Assembly: GCA_019747015.1 (NCBI GenBank)
Contig: JAIERI010000113.1
Span: forward strand, 1-33,925
DNA length: 33,925 nt
Source of the DNA: Xanthobacteraceae bacterium
Lineage (GTDB): Bacteria; Pseudomonadota; Alphaproteobacteria; Rhizobiales; Xanthobacteraceae
Reading direction: 5' to 3'
Positions 1 through 9,610 of this stretch are shown piece after piece; the stretch's first letter is position 1; each line of letters opens with the position of its first letter. The notes below the pieces were generated by a model. That model made no database searches, was not told the DNA's origin, and saw nothing but the letters and a program-made list of their open reading frames with translations. The position numbers and the translations under genes were made by a program.

Positions 1-255
1 AACAACGGAAACTGGCATGGCGGCTATGGCCGCCATCACCACGGACGGTTCTTCGGGCCTGCTTTCGCACTCGGCCTCGGTGCGGGTTACTATGGCTATG
101 ACAGCTATTACGACAGCTATCCGTATGACGATGCCTATTACGATGGATACGGCTACGCCGGCGACGGTTATTACGACGACAATCAGTGCTATCAGTTGCA
201 GCAGGTTCACACCCGCCATGGCTGGCGCACCCGCCGCGTCGACGTCTGTAGCTGA
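1..255 (+). CDS. Tyr/Gly-rich exported protein, C-terminal 84 residues (5' end outside window)
   Basis: The frame is open from base 1 to a TGA at 253-255. The visible part is very rich in Gly, Tyr, Asp and His (repeats such as GYYGYDSYYDSY), followed by a short basic tail (RHGWRTRRVDVCS) with two cysteines. This composition is common in small secreted or surface proteins of Bradyrhizobiaceae whose function is unknown. The N-terminus, and so any signal peptide, is missing. A strong hairpin terminator follows about 20 bp after the stop, which supports this being a real gene end. No catalytic motif is visible and I assign no function. Confidence 0.7.
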   Translation, partial: NNGNWHGGYGRHHHGRFFGPAFALGLGAGYYGYDSYYDSYPYDDAYYDGYGYAGDGYYDDNQCYQLQQVHTRHGWRTRRVDVCS

Positions 256-271
256 CGCTGAGATCCGGACG

Positions 272-303
272 AAAAAATCGGCGGCCATACCGGCCGCCGA
301 TTT
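272..303. terminator. Bidirectional rho-independent terminator
   Basis: A perfect 10-bp inverted repeat (ATCGGCGGCC, loop ATACC, GGCCGCCGAT) spans 277-301 and is extended by A/T pairs on both sides. Read on the minus strand the stem is followed by six T (272-277), so it suits the chemoreceptor gene ending at 367. Read on the plus strand it is followed by only TTTG, so termination of the left-edge gene may be weaker. Confidence 0.8.
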
Positions 304-328
304 GTATTTCACCATTTGTATTTCACCG
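301..328. repeat. Short tandem duplication, 2 x 14 bp
   Basis: TTTGTATTTCACC occurs twice back to back (301-313 and 315-327); the 14-bp units differ only in the last base. It lies between the terminator and the chemoreceptor stop codon and looks like a slippage duplication. No function is evident. Confidence 0.75.
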
Positions 329-366
329 ATAGTCCGTCGTCCTGTAGTTCTTCACAGCTGATCGAT

Positions 367-2049
367 TTAAGCCGCCCGAATGGTGGAGATGAATTTCTGC
401 ACCTCGACCTCGAGATGGCTGCTTTCCTTCGAAAGCGACTGCGCGGCGGAGAGTACCTGCGAGGATGCCGCGCCGGTCTCGCTGTTGCCGCGGTTGACGT
501 CGTCGATATTGACGGCGACCTGCGCGCTCAGTTCGGCAGCCTGACGGACGTTGCGCGCGATTTCCTGCGTCGCCGCGCCCTGTTCCTCGACTGCGGCGGC
601 GATTGCCGACGAAATCTCCGACATCAGATCAATGGTGGTGGAAATCTCCTTGATGGTCGCCACCGAATCGTCGGTCGCGGCCTGCATGCCTGCGATCTGC
701 GCGCCGATCTCGTCGGTCGCTTTCGCCGTCTGGGAAGCGAGCGCCTTCACTTCGGACGCCACAACCGCAAAGCCGCGTCCGGCTTCGCCCGCGCGCGCCG
801 CCTCTATGGTGGCGTTGAGCGCGAGCAGATTGGTCTGCTCGGCGATGGCGGTGATCAGCTTCACCACGTCGCCGATCCGCGCGGCGGCCTGCGACAATTC
901 GCTGATGCTGACATTGGTCTTCTCGGCCTGTTCGACGGCGCGCTGGGCGACCTTGCTGGATTCCATGACCTGGCGGCCGATCTCGTCGACCGAGGCGGTG
1001 ATTTCCTCGGTCGCGGCGGCGGTGGACTGGATGCTGTCCGACACGCTGCGCGAAGTGGACGCGGCCGCGTCCGACAGCCGTTGTGTGTTGTCGGCGGCGG
1101 TCGTCATCGTACTGGCCGAGGATTCCATCTCCGTCGAGGCCGAGGCCAGCGAACTGACGAGTTCGCCAATCATCGCCTCGAAGCGGCCGGTGATACCGTC
1201 GAGGGTTTCGGCGCGCTGCATTTTTGCGGACGCATCCTGAGCGGCGGAGATGTCCGCGGCTTTTTTCGCGATCAGGGCGTTCTTGAAGATCTGAAGCGTA
1301 TCGGCGATCTGGCCGATTTCGGTAGCCTGGCCTTGATGAGGCACGGCGGCGCTGAGATCGCCATCGGCCAGCGCACGCATTGGCGTGACGACCGAGGCGA
1401 TGCCCCTGGCGATGTCGCGCACGATCATGACCGCGGCGGCGAATCCGAGTGCGACCATGGCGGCAAGAGCGCCGATCACGATCATGAATCCTGAATTGTA
1501 ATCGCTAATGGCCTTGTGGCCGGCGGCTTCGGCGCCCTTGTCGTTCATATCGACCATTTTTTTCAGCACGGCGTCCATTTCGCGCCCGGCCGGGGTCGCG
1601 CGTTCCATGTTGATCTTGCGCGCGCTCATGGTATCGCCCTTGCGGGCATCGGCGATCACCTCAGCGGCGGCGGCGCGGAATTTATCCCATGTTTCGCCAA
1701 GATTTTTGTAAAGCGCAGTCTCCTCGGGCGATGAAACCATTTGCTGATAGGCTTTGTTGGCGACGTCGTAGTCGTTCGCGCGCGCATCCAGATTCTTCTG
1801 GATCTCGGCCATGAACTTCTCATCCGGCTCGGTCAGATAATCACGCAGGATCGCGCGATAGCGCGCCGACTGCGTGCGCAGTTCGCCAAGCAGGCGGACG
1901 CTGGGCAGCCAGTTGGTCTGGATGTCCTGAGCCGACGCGTTGATCGCGCGCATCTCGACAATGGCGAAAGCACCCATCGATGCCAGCGCCACCAGCATGA
2001 GCGAAACGAGAGCGACGAGTTTGATGCTGATGGAAAATCTGGAGAGCAT
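367..2049 (-). CDS. Methyl-accepting chemotaxis protein with 4-helix-bundle sensor
   Basis: A 560-aa transducer. An N-terminal membrane helix (about 11-32) is followed by a periplasmic helical sensor of roughly 150 residues of the 4HB_MCP type (NWLPSVRLLGELRTQSARYR near its start). A second membrane helix (about 186-210), a HAMP domain (about 211-265) and a long cytoplasmic coiled coil follow. The conserved signalling hairpin contains [20 protein letters not shown] and [15 protein letters not shown]. There is no C-terminal CheR-docking pentapeptide. I chose the ATG at 2049 (MLSRFSISIKL) because it places the first membrane helix at the N-terminus; the longer frame to 2139 would add a GC-rich, non-membrane segment. 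The ligand cannot be predicted. It would pass signals to CheA/CheW, which are not in this window. Confidence 0.93.
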   Translation of the reverse strand: MLSRFSISIKLVALVSLMLVALASMGAFAIVEMRAINASAQDIQTNWLPSVRLLGELRTQSARYRAILRDYLTEPDEKFMAEIQKNLDARANDYDVANKAYQQMVSSPEETALYKNLGETWDKFRAAAAEVIADARKGDTMSARKINMERATPAGREMDAVLKKMVDMNDKGAEAAGHKAISDYNSGFMIVIGALAAMVALGFAAAVMIVRDIARGIASVVTPMRALADGDLSAAVPHQGQATEIGQIADTLQIFKNALIAKKAADISAAQDASAKMQRAETLDGITGRFEAMIGELVSSLASASTEMESSASTMTTAADNTQRLSDAAASTSRSVSDSIQSTAAATEEITASVDEIGRQVMESSKVAQRAVEQAEKTNVSISELSQAAARIGDVVKLITAIAEQTNLLALNATIEAARAGEAGRGFAVVASEVKALASQTAKATDEIGAQIAGMQAATDDSVATIKEISTTIDLMSEISSAIAAAVEEQGAATQEIARNVRQAAELSAQVAVNIDDVNRGNSETGAASSQVLSAAQSLSKESSHLEVEVQKFISTIRAA

Positions 2050-2366
2050 ATCGATAATCCCTGCACGGCCGTTCGGGCCGGATTGGACGCAATTCCGCGC
2101 CGGCCGAACGCCATGTTCGGGCCCCGGACGGCACGGCAATGAGGTGGCAATTTCCAGTCGGATGTCGCCATTGTGACAGGGACAGCCGCATTCAAATCCT
2201 AGGCATTTTCGGTGAAATGTTGGTTAAGGCTTCTCTTTCGCAGCCGCAATACGCCTAATTTGTTCTCCGGCTGCACAAGTTCCAGCCGCTGCAGCGAGTG
2301 TAATTTAAGCCTTTTCGCCGTCACATCCCGATGTCAGCATCGGTGCGAAGACGGACGGGAGGCCGC
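2050..2366. other. Divergent intergenic region between chemoreceptor and DUF1194 gene
   Basis: These 317 bp carry both upstream regions. The part next to the chemoreceptor is GC-rich and has an imperfect inverted repeat (CGTTCGGGCCGG at 2070-2081 against CCGGCCGAACG at 2100-2110), which would fold in the chemoreceptor 5' leader. The part from about 2195 to 2310 is more AT-rich and is the likelier promoter zone. I could not pick a convincing -35/-10 pair on either strand. Confidence 0.4.
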
Positions 2367-3224
2367 ATGCGCGATTGGGTCTCGATCGGACTGATGCTGG
2401 CCGTGGCCTTCGGAATGACTCTGGGCATGCGCGCCGACGGGCCGGCCCATGCCGCACCGGTGCTGCTCGCGCAAGCCGACGAGACCAATAAAGTCGACGT
2501 CGAACTCGTACTCGCGGTGGACGTATCCTATTCGATGGACATGGACGAACTCGCCGTGCAGCGCGAGGGCTACGCACAGGCCATCACCTCGCGCGAATTT
2601 CTCCAGGCGCTAAAGACCGGGCCGACCGGCAAGGTCGCTGTGATTTATTTCGAATGGGCGGCCTCGGGCGATCAGAAGATCATCATTCCCTGGCGCGTGA
2701 TCGACGGGCCGGAATCCGCCGACGCGGTGGCGTCGGAAATCCTCAAAACCCCGCTGCGGCGCGCCTCGCGCACCTCGATTTCCGGCGCGATCAATTTCGC
2801 CATGCCGCTGTTCGAGCAGAACACCTATCGCGGGCTGCGCCGCGTGATCGACATTTCCGGCGATGGCCCCAATAACAACGGCGATCCGGTGACGGAAGCC
2901 CGCGACAGCGCGGTGGCGAAGGGCATCGTCATCAACGGACTGCCGATCATGGTCAAGGAGATCAACGCTGCCACGATGGATATCGAGAACCTCGATTATT
3001 ATTACGAGGATTGCGTGGTTGGCGGGCCGGGCGCGTTCGTGGTGCCGATCAAGACCAAAGAAAAATTCAAGGAAGCGATCCGCACCAAGCTGGTGCTCGA
3101 AGTCGCGGGATCTGCACCTAAACACCGTGCTCCGCAGGCGCGCGTTGTTCCGGTTTCCGCATCGGAGCCGCGCATCTCCTGCGGCATCGGCGAGCAGATG
3201 TGGCGCGATCGCTTCGGACGTTAG
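2367..3224 (+). CDS. Exported DUF1194 (VWA-like) protein
   Basis: 285 aa. The start at 2367 (MRDWVSIGLML) is preferred over an in-frame ATG at 2331 because GGGAGG sits 4 bases before it and the protein then opens with a signal peptide ending near HAAP. The mature part matches the DUF1194 family. VELVLAVDVSYSMDMDE resembles the DxSxS metal-binding start of von Willebrand A domains, and VIDISGDGPNNNGDPV and GIVINGLPI are family hallmarks. VWA-like domains usually mediate metal-dependent protein binding, and the exact role of DUF1194 proteins is unknown. The stop abuts the stop of the convergent RNA methyltransferase gene with no intervening base. Confidence 0.85.
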   Translation: MRDWVSIGLMLAVAFGMTLGMRADGPAHAAPVLLAQADETNKVDVELVLAVDVSYSMDMDELAVQREGYAQAITSREFLQALKTGPTGKVAVIYFEWAASGDQKIIIPWRVIDGPESADAVASEILKTPLRRASRTSISGAINFAMPLFEQNTYRGLRRVIDISGDGPNNNGDPVTEARDSAVAKGIVINGLPIMVKEINAATMDIENLDYYYEDCVVGGPGAFVVPIKTKEKFKEAIRTKLVLEVAGSAPKHRAPQARVVPVSASEPRISCGIGEQMWRDRFGR

Positions 3225-4460
3225 TTATCTCTTGAATCGCGCGACGACTTCCACATGCGGGGTATGGCGAAACTGATCGACGCCCGTAACGCAGTCGATT
3301 TTGTATCCACCATCGATGAGAATGCGGGCGTCACGCGCGAAGGTGGCCGGATTGCACGATACCGCTACGACAAGCGCGACCTTACTGGCCGCGAGTTGCT
3401 GCGATTGCGCCAGAGCGCCATGGCGCGGCGGGTCGTACACCACGCAATCGTAATCGCGCAACTCCTGCGCCATCAGCGGGCGGCGAAACAGATCGCGCGC
3501 TTGCGCCTTGAGCGGCTTCAGCCCTTGCGTTTGTTTCACGGCATTGTTCAGGGCGGCAATCGCAGGCTCATCGCTGTCGAAGGCCGAAACGCGGAATTTT
3601 TCTGCCAGTCTCAACGCGAATGGCCCGATTCCGCAAAACAGATCCGCGATGTGTTTGGCGCCCTTGCAGCGTGCGGTGACTTGTGCGGCGAGAATTTCCT
3701 CACCCGCCACAGTCGGCTGCATGAAACCGCCGGGCGGCAGTATCAGTTGTGCCTTGCCGACATGTACCACCGGAGGGCTGCGCATGATGACGAGTTCGCC
3801 ATGGCGCGTCAGCCGCGCGAGGTTGTGCCTCTCTGCCAGCTTTGAAATTTTGGAGAGCAGTTGCGCGCTGAGCGGCCCGGAGCCGCGCACGTCGACGTCG
3901 AGGCCGTTGTCCGCGGCCGTCACTTGTATGTCGAGCGGCTTGCTCGCGGGCGCCAGCGCTTCGGCGATGTCGTTGGCCGCATTGATAGCGTCATGCAGCG
4001 CGGGGTCGAGGATCGGACAATGATCGATGGCGATGATCTCGTGGCGGCCGGCTGCCGCGAAGCCGACGCGCAGCACGCCTTGCGGACTGACGCGCGCATG
4101 CAGAACCATGCGCCGCCGCCCGGTGCCGTGCGCGTCGATCAGCTCGCCAACGTCGCAATCGATGCCATTGTGTGTGAGCGTATCGACGACAAGCTGCCGC
4201 TTCCACGCGCGATAGGCATCCATTTTCCAGTGCTGGATGGCGCAGCCGCCGCACGTGCCGAAATGCGGGCAGAACGGTTCGATCCGCTCAGGGCTTGGCG
4301 TGACGATGTTCGCCAATACGCGGCGATCGGGATGACCGGGTGAGGGGAGTACATCGATACTTTCGCCACCGAGCGTGTAGGGGACGTAGATGTTCGCATC
4401 GCCGGCAGCGGCAACGCCATCGCCGAAATGGCCGACATGATCGATGACAAGACGTTCCAT
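3225..4460 (-). CDS. Class I SAM-dependent RNA m5U methyltransferase (RlmD/RumA-like)
   Basis: 411 aa. Cys64, Cys70, Cys73 and Cys148 ([10 protein letters not shown] and HCPI) form the four-cysteine set that binds a 4Fe-4S cluster in RumA/RlmD enzymes. The SAM-binding motif is [12 protein letters not shown] (272-283). VVYDPPRHG (340-348) is the substrate-binding motif, [10 protein letters not shown] places the nucleophile at Cys369, and HVEVVARF places the general base at Glu404. All key residues are intact. It would methylate uridine C5 in rRNA or tRNA; the exact target base cannot be told from sequence alone. No TRAM domain is obvious at the N-terminus, as in short alphaproteobacterial members. 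It starts 4 bp after tlyA, so it is very likely co-transcribed with it. Confidence 0.9.
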   Translation of the reverse strand: MERLVIDHVGHFGDGVAAAGDANIYVPYTLGGESIDVLPSPGHPDRRVLANIVTPSPERIEPFCPHFGTCGGCAIQHWKMDAYRAWKRQLVVDTLTHNGIDCDVGELIDAHGTGRRRMVLHARVSPQGVLRVGFAAAGRHEIIAIDHCPILDPALHDAINAANDIAEALAPASKPLDIQVTAADNGLDVDVRGSGPLSAQLLSKISKLAERHNLARLTRHGELVIMRSPPVVHVGKAQLILPPGGFMQPTVAGEEILAAQVTARCKGAKHIADLFCGIGPFALRLAEKFRVSAFDSDEPAIAALNNAVKQTQGLKPLKAQARDLFRRPLMAQELRDYDCVVYDPPRHGALAQSQQLAASKVALVVAVSCNPATFARDARILIDGGYKIDCVTGVDQFRHTPHVEVVARFKR

Positions 4461-4464
4461 GCTG

Positions 4465-5196
4465 TCAGCCGCGCCGCGCGCCGAGAAAGAATTCGCGGTT
4501 GCCGTCGCCGCCTTTTATGGTGGAGGGGAATATTTCAATGTCGCGGCATCCGAGCGAAGCTGCGAACGCTTTGAGGTCGTCGCACACCGCGCGGTGCACC
4601 GCCTCGTCTTTAATAATGCCCTTTTTCGAATGCGTGCGGTCGGCCTCGAATTGCGGCTTGATGAGCGCCAGCAGCGACATCGGTGCGGCGGCGAGTGGCA
4701 GCACCGCAGGCAAAACAAGTTTCAGTGAAATGAAGCTGACATCGATCACCACCACGTCGGGGCGAATCTCGAGCCGCTTGCCGGCGAGCGAGCGAATGTC
4801 GGTATTTTCCATCGAAACGATCTTCGGATTGCCGTGCAGGCTCGGATGCAATTGCGCGCTTCCGACATCGATGGCGTAAACCAGCGCTGCTCCGTTCGCC
4901 AGCAGCACCTCGGTAAAGCCACCGGTGGAGGAGCCGACATCGATGCAGACATGGTCCTCGACCTCGATGGGGTAATGCTCCAGCGCTGCCGCGAGCTTGA
5001 CGCCGCCCCTCGACACCCATGGATGCGCCGGTTCGGCCTCGATTACAGCGTCGCGCGGCAGGGTGGCGGATGACTTTTGAACCTGCTCGCCGTTGGCAAA
5101 CACACACCCGGCCTCGATCGCGGCCTGCGCACGGGCACGGCTTTCGAACAACCCGCGCTCAACCAGCAGAAGGTCGGCGCGCTGCCGTTCGGTCAT
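4465..5196 (-). CDS. tlyA: TlyA-family rRNA 2'-O-methyltransferase
   Basis: 243 aa, normal length for the family. Residues 1-60 form an S4 RNA-binding domain ([19 protein letters not shown]). The rest is an FtsJ-like methyltransferase fold with SAM motif [15 protein letters not shown] (85-99). The expected K-D-K-E catalytic set is visible as Lys67 (SRGGVK), Asp152 (VVVIDVSF), Lys180 (LIKPQFE) and Glu235 (NREFF). TlyA proteins methylate ribose 2'-OH in 16S and/or 23S rRNA, and some members are also described as hemolysins. It lies 19 bp downstream of dxs and 4 bp upstream of the RlmD-like gene on the same strand. The same arrangement is common in Rhizobiales. Confidence 0.92.
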   Translation of the reverse strand: MTERQRADLLLVERGLFESRARAQAAIEAGCVFANGEQVQKSSATLPRDAVIEAEPAHPWVSRGGVKLAAALEHYPIEVEDHVCIDVGSSTGGFTEVLLANGAALVYAIDVGSAQLHPSLHGNPKIVSMENTDIRSLAGKRLEIRPDVVVIDVSFISLKLVLPAVLPLAAAPMSLLALIKPQFEADRTHSKKGIIKDEAVHRAVCDDLKAFAASLGCRDIEIFPSTIKGGDGNREFFLGARRG

Positions 5197-5215
5197 TGGT
5201 TATGCCAGGTTTGGG

Positions 5216-7138
5216 TTACGCCAGTTTGACGGTCTCGGACTTGGCGTTCTTGCCGAGCGCCTCGAACACCTTGGCGACGATGCCCTTTGCGTCGAGACCG
5301 GCCTGCGCGTACATCGCATCGGGCTTGTCGTGGTCGATGAACGTATCCGGCAGCACCATCGCGCGAACCTTCAGTCCCTTGTCCAATACGCCATGGTCGG
5401 CGAGCGTCTGGATGACGTGAGAGCCGAACCCGCCGATCGAGCCCTCCTCGATGGTGATAAGCACGTCGTGGTTGTTCGCGAGCTTGAGCACCATGTCGAC
5501 GTCAAGCGGCTTCATGAAGCGGGCATCGGCGACGGTGGCGGACAGACCGTGCGTCTCCAGTTCGTCGGCGGCTTTCAGGCATTCGCCAAGCCGCGTGCCG
5601 AACGACAGCAGCGCAACCTTCGAGCCTTCGCGCATGATGCGGCCCTTGCCGATTTCGAGCGGTACACCGACATCCGGCAGATCAACACCGCGGCCTTCGC
5701 CGCGCGGATAGCGCAATGCGCTCGGCGCATCGTTGATCGCAACCTGCGTCGCGACCATGTGGACCAGATCGGCCTCGTCGCCCGCGGCCATGATGATGAA
5801 GTTCGGCAGGCAGCCGAGATAGGCGTTGTCGAAGGCGCCGGCATGGGTCGGCCCGTCGGCGCCGACGAGGCCCGCGCGGTCAATCGCGAAACGCACCGGC
5901 AGGTTCTGGATCGCCACGTCGTGGATGACCTGATCGTAGCCGCGCTGAAGAAATGTCGAATAAAGCGCGCAGAACGGCTTGAAGCCTTCGGTGGCCAGAC
6001 CTGCCGCGAACGTCACCGCGTGCTGCTCGGCGATACCGACATCGAAGGTGCGATCAGGGAATGACTTTTCGAAAATGTCGACGCCGGTGCCGCCTGGCAT
6101 TGCGGCGGTGATAGCGACGATCTTGTCGTCCTTCTGCGCTTCCTTGACAAGGCTCTGGCCGAACACCGCCGTATAGGACGGCGCGTTCGATTTCGCCTTC
6201 ATCTGCTTGCCGGTGGCGACGTCGAATTTCACCACGCCATGATATTTATCGTCGGACTCCTCGGCGGGACCGTAGCCCTTGCCCTTTTGGGTAACGACGT
6301 GAACCAGGATCGGCCCGTTTTCGGCATCGCGCACATTGGTCAGCACCGGAAGGAGATGATCGAGATTGTGGCCGTCGATCGGTCCGACATAGAAGAAGCC
6401 GAGTTCCTCGAACAGCGTGCCGCCCGTCACCATGCCGCGCGCGTATTCCTCGGCGCGCAGCGCGCGCTCCTCGAAGAATTTCGGCAAACGATGGGCGAGG
6501 TGCTTGAGGATTTCGCGCGCCGAACTATAGGTCTGGCTCGATAGCAGCCGCGCGAGATAGGCCGACATCGCGCCGACCGGCGGAGCGATCGACATGTCGT
6601 TGTCGTTGAGGATGACGATTAGGCGCGAGTTCAGCGCGCCGGCATTGTTCATCGCTTCATAGGCCATGCCGGCGGACATCGATCCGTCGCCAATGATGGC
6701 AATCACGTTGTTGTCACCGCCCTGAAGATCGCGCGCCACCGCCATGCCGAGGCCGGCGGAGATCGAGGTCGAGGAATGCGCGGTGCCGAATGGATCGTAT
6801 TCGCTCTCCGTGCGCTTGGTAAAACCTGACAGGCCGCCACCCGTGCGTATGGTGCGGATGCGGTCGCGCCGCCCGGTGAGGATTTTGTGCGGATAGGCCT
6901 GATGGCCGACGTCCCAGATGATGCGGTCGGCGGGGGTGTTGAACACGTAATGCAGCGCGGTGGTCAGTTCGATCACGCCAAGGCCCGCGCCGAGATGGCC
7001 GCCGGTGACGGACACTGCATCGATCAGTTCGCGGCGCAGTTCGTCCGCGACCTGATGCAACTGCTCGGGCTTCAGCTTGCGCAGCTTGTCCGGCGTATCA
7101 AGGGTATCGAGCAATGGCGTTGTGCTGGCTGTGGACAC
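5216..7138 (-). CDS. dxs: 1-deoxy-D-xylulose-5-phosphate synthase
   Basis: 640 aa, full length. It condenses pyruvate and glyceraldehyde-3-phosphate to DXP, the first step of the MEP isoprenoid pathway and a source for thiamine and pyridoxal. The thiamine-diphosphate motif starts at [18 protein letters not shown] (150-167). GGHLGAGLG (46-54) and HQAYPHK (79-85) are DXS signatures, and the transketolase-like pyrimidine-binding domain contains [15 protein letters not shown]. The C-terminal transketolase domain is complete. The start codon is GTG at 7138, with an AGG about 9 bases upstream. It probably heads the dxs-tlyA-methyltransferase transcript, and a possible promoter lies at 7209-7235. 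Confidence 0.96.
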   Translation of the reverse strand: MSTASTTPLLDTLDTPDKLRKLKPEQLHQVADELRRELIDAVSVTGGHLGAGLGVIELTTALHYVFNTPADRIIWDVGHQAYPHKILTGRRDRIRTIRTGGGLSGFTKRTESEYDPFGTAHSSTSISAGLGMAVARDLQGGDNNVIAIIGDGSMSAGMAYEAMNNAGALNSRLIVILNDNDMSIAPPVGAMSAYLARLLSSQTYSSAREILKHLAHRLPKFFEERALRAEEYARGMVTGGTLFEELGFFYVGPIDGHNLDHLLPVLTNVRDAENGPILVHVVTQKGKGYGPAEESDDKYHGVVKFDVATGKQMKAKSNAPSYTAVFGQSLVKEAQKDDKIVAITAAMPGGTGVDIFEKSFPDRTFDVGIAEQHAVTFAAGLATEGFKPFCALYSTFLQRGYDQVIHDVAIQNLPVRFAIDRAGLVGADGPTHAGAFDNAYLGCLPNFIIMAAGDEADLVHMVATQVAINDAPSALRYPRGEGRGVDLPDVGVPLEIGKGRIMREGSKVALLSFGTRLGECLKAADELETHGLSATVADARFMKPLDVDMVLKLANNHDVLITIEEGSIGGFGSHVIQTLADHGVLDKGLKVRAMVLPDTFIDHDKPDAMYAQAGLDAKGIVAKVFEALGKNAKSETVKLA

Positions 7139-7208
7139 GTCGAATGACCTATATGAAAATATGAATGGGCCCGGCTGCCGAAAAACGGTCCGCCAGAGCG
7201 TTCCGTGG

Positions 7209-7235
7209 CTTATACCAATTCCAAAGTCATGTCAA
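7209..7235 (-). promoter_or_regulatory. Possible sigma-70 promoter for dxs
   Basis: On the minus strand TTGACA (7230-7235) is followed after 15 bases by TATAAG (7209-7214). The spacer is shorter than the ideal 17, so this is tentative. It lies about 70 bases before the dxs GTG, in the 212-bp gap that separates dxs from xseB. Confidence 0.35.
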
Positions 7236-7299
7236 TGCAATAACGGGTGGTAGTTCGAAACCGTTCCCCGCGAAAAGCGTGGTTTTACGGCAGTCGGTC

Positions 7300-7319
7300 A
7301 TCCCCGCTTTCGCGGGGAT
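7300..7319. repeat. REP-like palindromic hairpin
   Basis: ATCCCCGC, loop TTTC, GCGGGGAT: a perfect 8-bp stem preceded by GGTC. Elements of the form TCATCCCCGC...GCGGGGA are scattered between genes in Bradyrhizobiaceae genomes. There is no T-run on either side, so it is a poor intrinsic terminator. It lies between xseB and dxs and could affect processing of a shared transcript. Only one copy is in this window. Confidence 0.5.
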
Positions 7320-7350
7320 TATACTGAGTAGCCTGAAAGAGCCTGTTGGT

Positions 7351-7602
7351 TCACTGCACGTCGAGGGGCTCGGTGCCGGTCGGCACGCCCGAGGCGTCGG
7401 TCGTAATCTTGTCGACCCGGGCCTCGGCCTGGCGCAGCAACTCCTCGCAGCGGCGCTTCAGGCTCTCGCCGCGCTCATAGATCGCCACCGATTCCTCGAG
7501 CGGCACCTTGCCGTCTTCAAGGCGCTTGACGATCGATTCCAGTTCCTCGATGGCGCGCTCGAAGCTCAGCTTCTTGACGTCGGCGTGTGCGGTTTCGGCC
7601 AT
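7351..7602 (-). CDS. xseB: Exodeoxyribonuclease VII small subunit
   Basis: 83 aa, typical size. The helical core FERAIEELESIVKRLEDGKV, followed by PLEESVAIYERGE and LKRRCEELLRQAEARV, is the XseB family pattern. It binds the large subunit XseA (not in this window) to form exonuclease VII, which degrades single-stranded DNA to oligonucleotides. The ATG at 7602 has AGGA seven bases upstream. The xseB-dxs neighbourhood is widely conserved in proteobacteria. Confidence 0.95.
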   Translation of the reverse strand: MAETAHADVKKLSFERAIEELESIVKRLEDGKVPLEESVAIYERGESLKRRCEELLRQAEARVDKITTDASGVPTGTEPLDVQ

Positions 7603-7721
7603 GATCGGTTCCTGAAATCGGTCAACGTTTTGGCGAATTGAAAAACGATTTGCGGGCGCAAATGTGGCGGAAACAATGCAGCGTCATATCCGGCGGCGCA
7701 CGAATAATGTCACCGCAGCGC

Positions 7722-8654
7722 CTAGTGCCCCATCAGCGCGGTGACGTGTTCGATGATCGAATCATGCAGGCCTTGCAGATCATAGCCGCCTTCCAGCACC
7801 GACACGATACGCCCGTTCGCCGAGGCATCGGCCACATCCATCAGTTTTCGCGTCACCCAGCCGAAATCCTTTTCGTCGAGCTTGATGTTGGCGAGCGGAT
7901 CGCGCCAATGCGCGTCGAAGCCGGCGGAAATAATGATCAGCTCCGGGGCGAATTTTTTCAGTTGCGGCAGAATCATGCCTTCGAACGCCTGCTGGAATTT
8001 CGGACCGGCGTCACCGGGCGCGAGCGGCGCGTTGACGACAGTGTCGTGCTCGCCGCGTTCCTGTATCGCGCCGGTGCCGGGAAACAGCGGCATCTGATGC
8101 GTCGAGCAATACATCACGGTCGGATCGGCCCAGAAGATGTCCTGCGAACCGTTGCCGTGATGCACATCGAAATCCACAACAGCCACGCGCCCGATGCCGT
8201 GTTTCTTCTGCGCGTAACGCGCGGCGATGGCGGCCTGATTGAAGATACAGAAGCCCATCGCGCGGCTCTGTTCGGCGTGATGGCCGCATGGGCGCGTACC
8301 GACGAACACGTTTTGCGCCTTGCCGCTCACCACGGCATCGACGCCGGCATTGGCGCCGCCGACGCCGCGCATCGCCGCTTCCCATGTGCCGGGGGACATC
8401 ATGGTGTCGCCGTCGATATAGACGATGCCTTCCTTGGGCGCCATGTCGCGGATGTCGTCGACATAGCTCTCGCTGTGACACAGCGTGACGGTCTCGATGT
8501 CGCCCATCGGCGCTTCCTCGCGCACCAGCGGTTTGAAGGTGTCGAGGCTGAGCGCCTTTTCCATCGCGCGGATACGGTCCGGGCGCTCGGGGTGGCCTTC
8601 GGATGTCCTGTGGTTGAGCGAGGACGCAGTGTGGGTCAGCAGAAGTGTGGACAT
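7722..8654 (-). CDS. Histone deacetylase/acetoin utilisation-family deacetylase
   Basis: 310 aa. A zinc-dependent amide hydrolase of the arginase/HDAC fold. His125-His126 (RPCGHHAE) are the active-site histidines. DFDVHHGNGSQ (161-171) supplies zinc ligands Asp163 and His165, Asp247 (SAGFDAH) is the third ligand, and Tyr291 (LEGGYDL) is the transition-state tyrosine. All are present, so the enzyme should be active. Bacterial members act on acetylpolyamines, acetylated proteins or other small amides, and the substrate here is unknown. It lies 119 bp upstream of xseB and 40 bp downstream of the enoyl-CoA hydratase gene on the same strand. Confidence 0.93.
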   Translation of the reverse strand: MSTLLLTHTASSLNHRTSEGHPERPDRIRAMEKALSLDTFKPLVREEAPMGDIETVTLCHSESYVDDIRDMAPKEGIVYIDGDTMMSPGTWEAAMRGVGGANAGVDAVVSGKAQNVFVGTRPCGHHAEQSRAMGFCIFNQAAIAARYAQKKHGIGRVAVVDFDVHHGNGSQDIFWADPTVMYCSTHQMPLFPGTGAIQERGEHDTVVNAPLAPGDAGPKFQQAFEGMILPQLKKFAPELIIISAGFDAHWRDPLANIKLDEKDFGWVTRKLMDVADASANGRIVSVLEGGYDLQGLHDSIIEHVTALMGH

Positions 8655-8694
8655 GACGCCGGATTTTCCTGTTGGGACGATTGTGAGCGCGTTT

Positions 8695-9450
8695 TCAAAG
8701 CTTCTTGCGCGAGAAGAACGCCTTGAACGCGGCGATGGATTCAGGCGACATCATGCGTTCGCCGAACAGATGGCTTTCCTGATCGATGCGGCGCACCAGT
8801 TCATCGGCCGGCGGCCTCAGTAATTTACGCGACAGTGCCACGGCCTCGACCGGCAGCGCGCAGATATCGCGTGCCACCTTGCGCGCCTCGACCTCGGTAT
8901 GCCCCGGCGACACGACCATGTTGACGAAGCCGGCGATTTGCGCGTCCTCGGCGCTGACCGGGCGGCCCATCACCAGCATCGAAAACGCGCGCTGATAACC
9001 CGTCGACCGCGGCACGAGAAGGCTGGAAGCGCCCTCCGGCACCAGACCGAGATGAATGAAGGGCGTGGAAAATGTCGCCGTGGTGGAGGCCAGCACATAG
9101 TCGCAATGGAACACCATGGTCGCGCCGATGCCGATGGCGACGCCATCGACCGCGGCGATGATCGGCTTGACGTTGTGAACCAGCGAATGCAGGAATTTCA
9201 CCGCGTTCAGCGGACGGGTGCCGAGGCCCTGACTGGCTTTGAGGAAATCGTCGAGATCGTTGCCGGCGGTGAACACGCCGGAGCCGCCGGTGAGGACGAT
9301 GCACCGGATTGCCGGATTGTTCTGCGCGGTGTCGATAGCGCGTGTCATCGCCGCGTACATCGCCTGCGTGATCGCGTTTTTCTTTTCAGGCCGGCGCATC
9401 GTGATAACGCGGGTTGTATCCTCATCTGTGACAATCACGTGGCCGGTCAT
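8695..9450 (-). CDS. Enoyl-CoA hydratase/isomerase family protein
   Basis: 251 aa, crotonase fold. The oxyanion-hole segments are visible as [11 protein letters not shown] (60-70) and [10 protein letters not shown] (103-112). Glu139 in GLVPEGASS sits where delta3,delta2-enoyl-CoA isomerases carry their catalytic glutamate, and the GAGGTQRL of classical hydratases is absent. I therefore lean to isomerase-type chemistry in fatty or aromatic acid oxidation, but hydratase naming is the safe choice. I chose the ATG at 9450. The frame can extend to a TTG at 9516, but those 22 residues are not part of the usual fold. No strong ribosome binding site marks either start. Confidence 0.85.
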   Translation of the reverse strand: MTGHVIVTDEDTTRVITMRRPEKKNAITQAMYAAMTRAIDTAQNNPAIRCIVLTGGSGVFTAGNDLDDFLKASQGLGTRPLNAVKFLHSLVHNVKPIIAAVDGVAIGIGATMVFHCDYVLASTTATFSTPFIHLGLVPEGASSLLVPRSTGYQRAFSMLVMGRPVSAEDAQIAGFVNMVVSPGHTEVEARKVARDICALPVEAVALSRKLLRPPADELVRRIDQESHLFGERMMSPESIAAFKAFFSRKKL

Positions 9451-9610
9451 GAGATGGTCCGCATTTTCAATCCGAACTTTCGGTTTCCGATGGCCGATAA
9501 TCGGCCCGTATGGCAATTCGTTCCCATATATCTTACATGATCGGGCGCGGCGCCAATATCAGCCTCATGCGTTTGAAGCCGATATTCACGCGCAGTTTGC
9601 GGGAAAATTC

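Noticed and set aside
316-1494. 392-codon plus-strand open frame
   Set aside because: It runs antisense through the chemoreceptor gene; the His/Arg/Gly-rich product reflects high-GC third positions, and there is no matching family or ribosome binding site.
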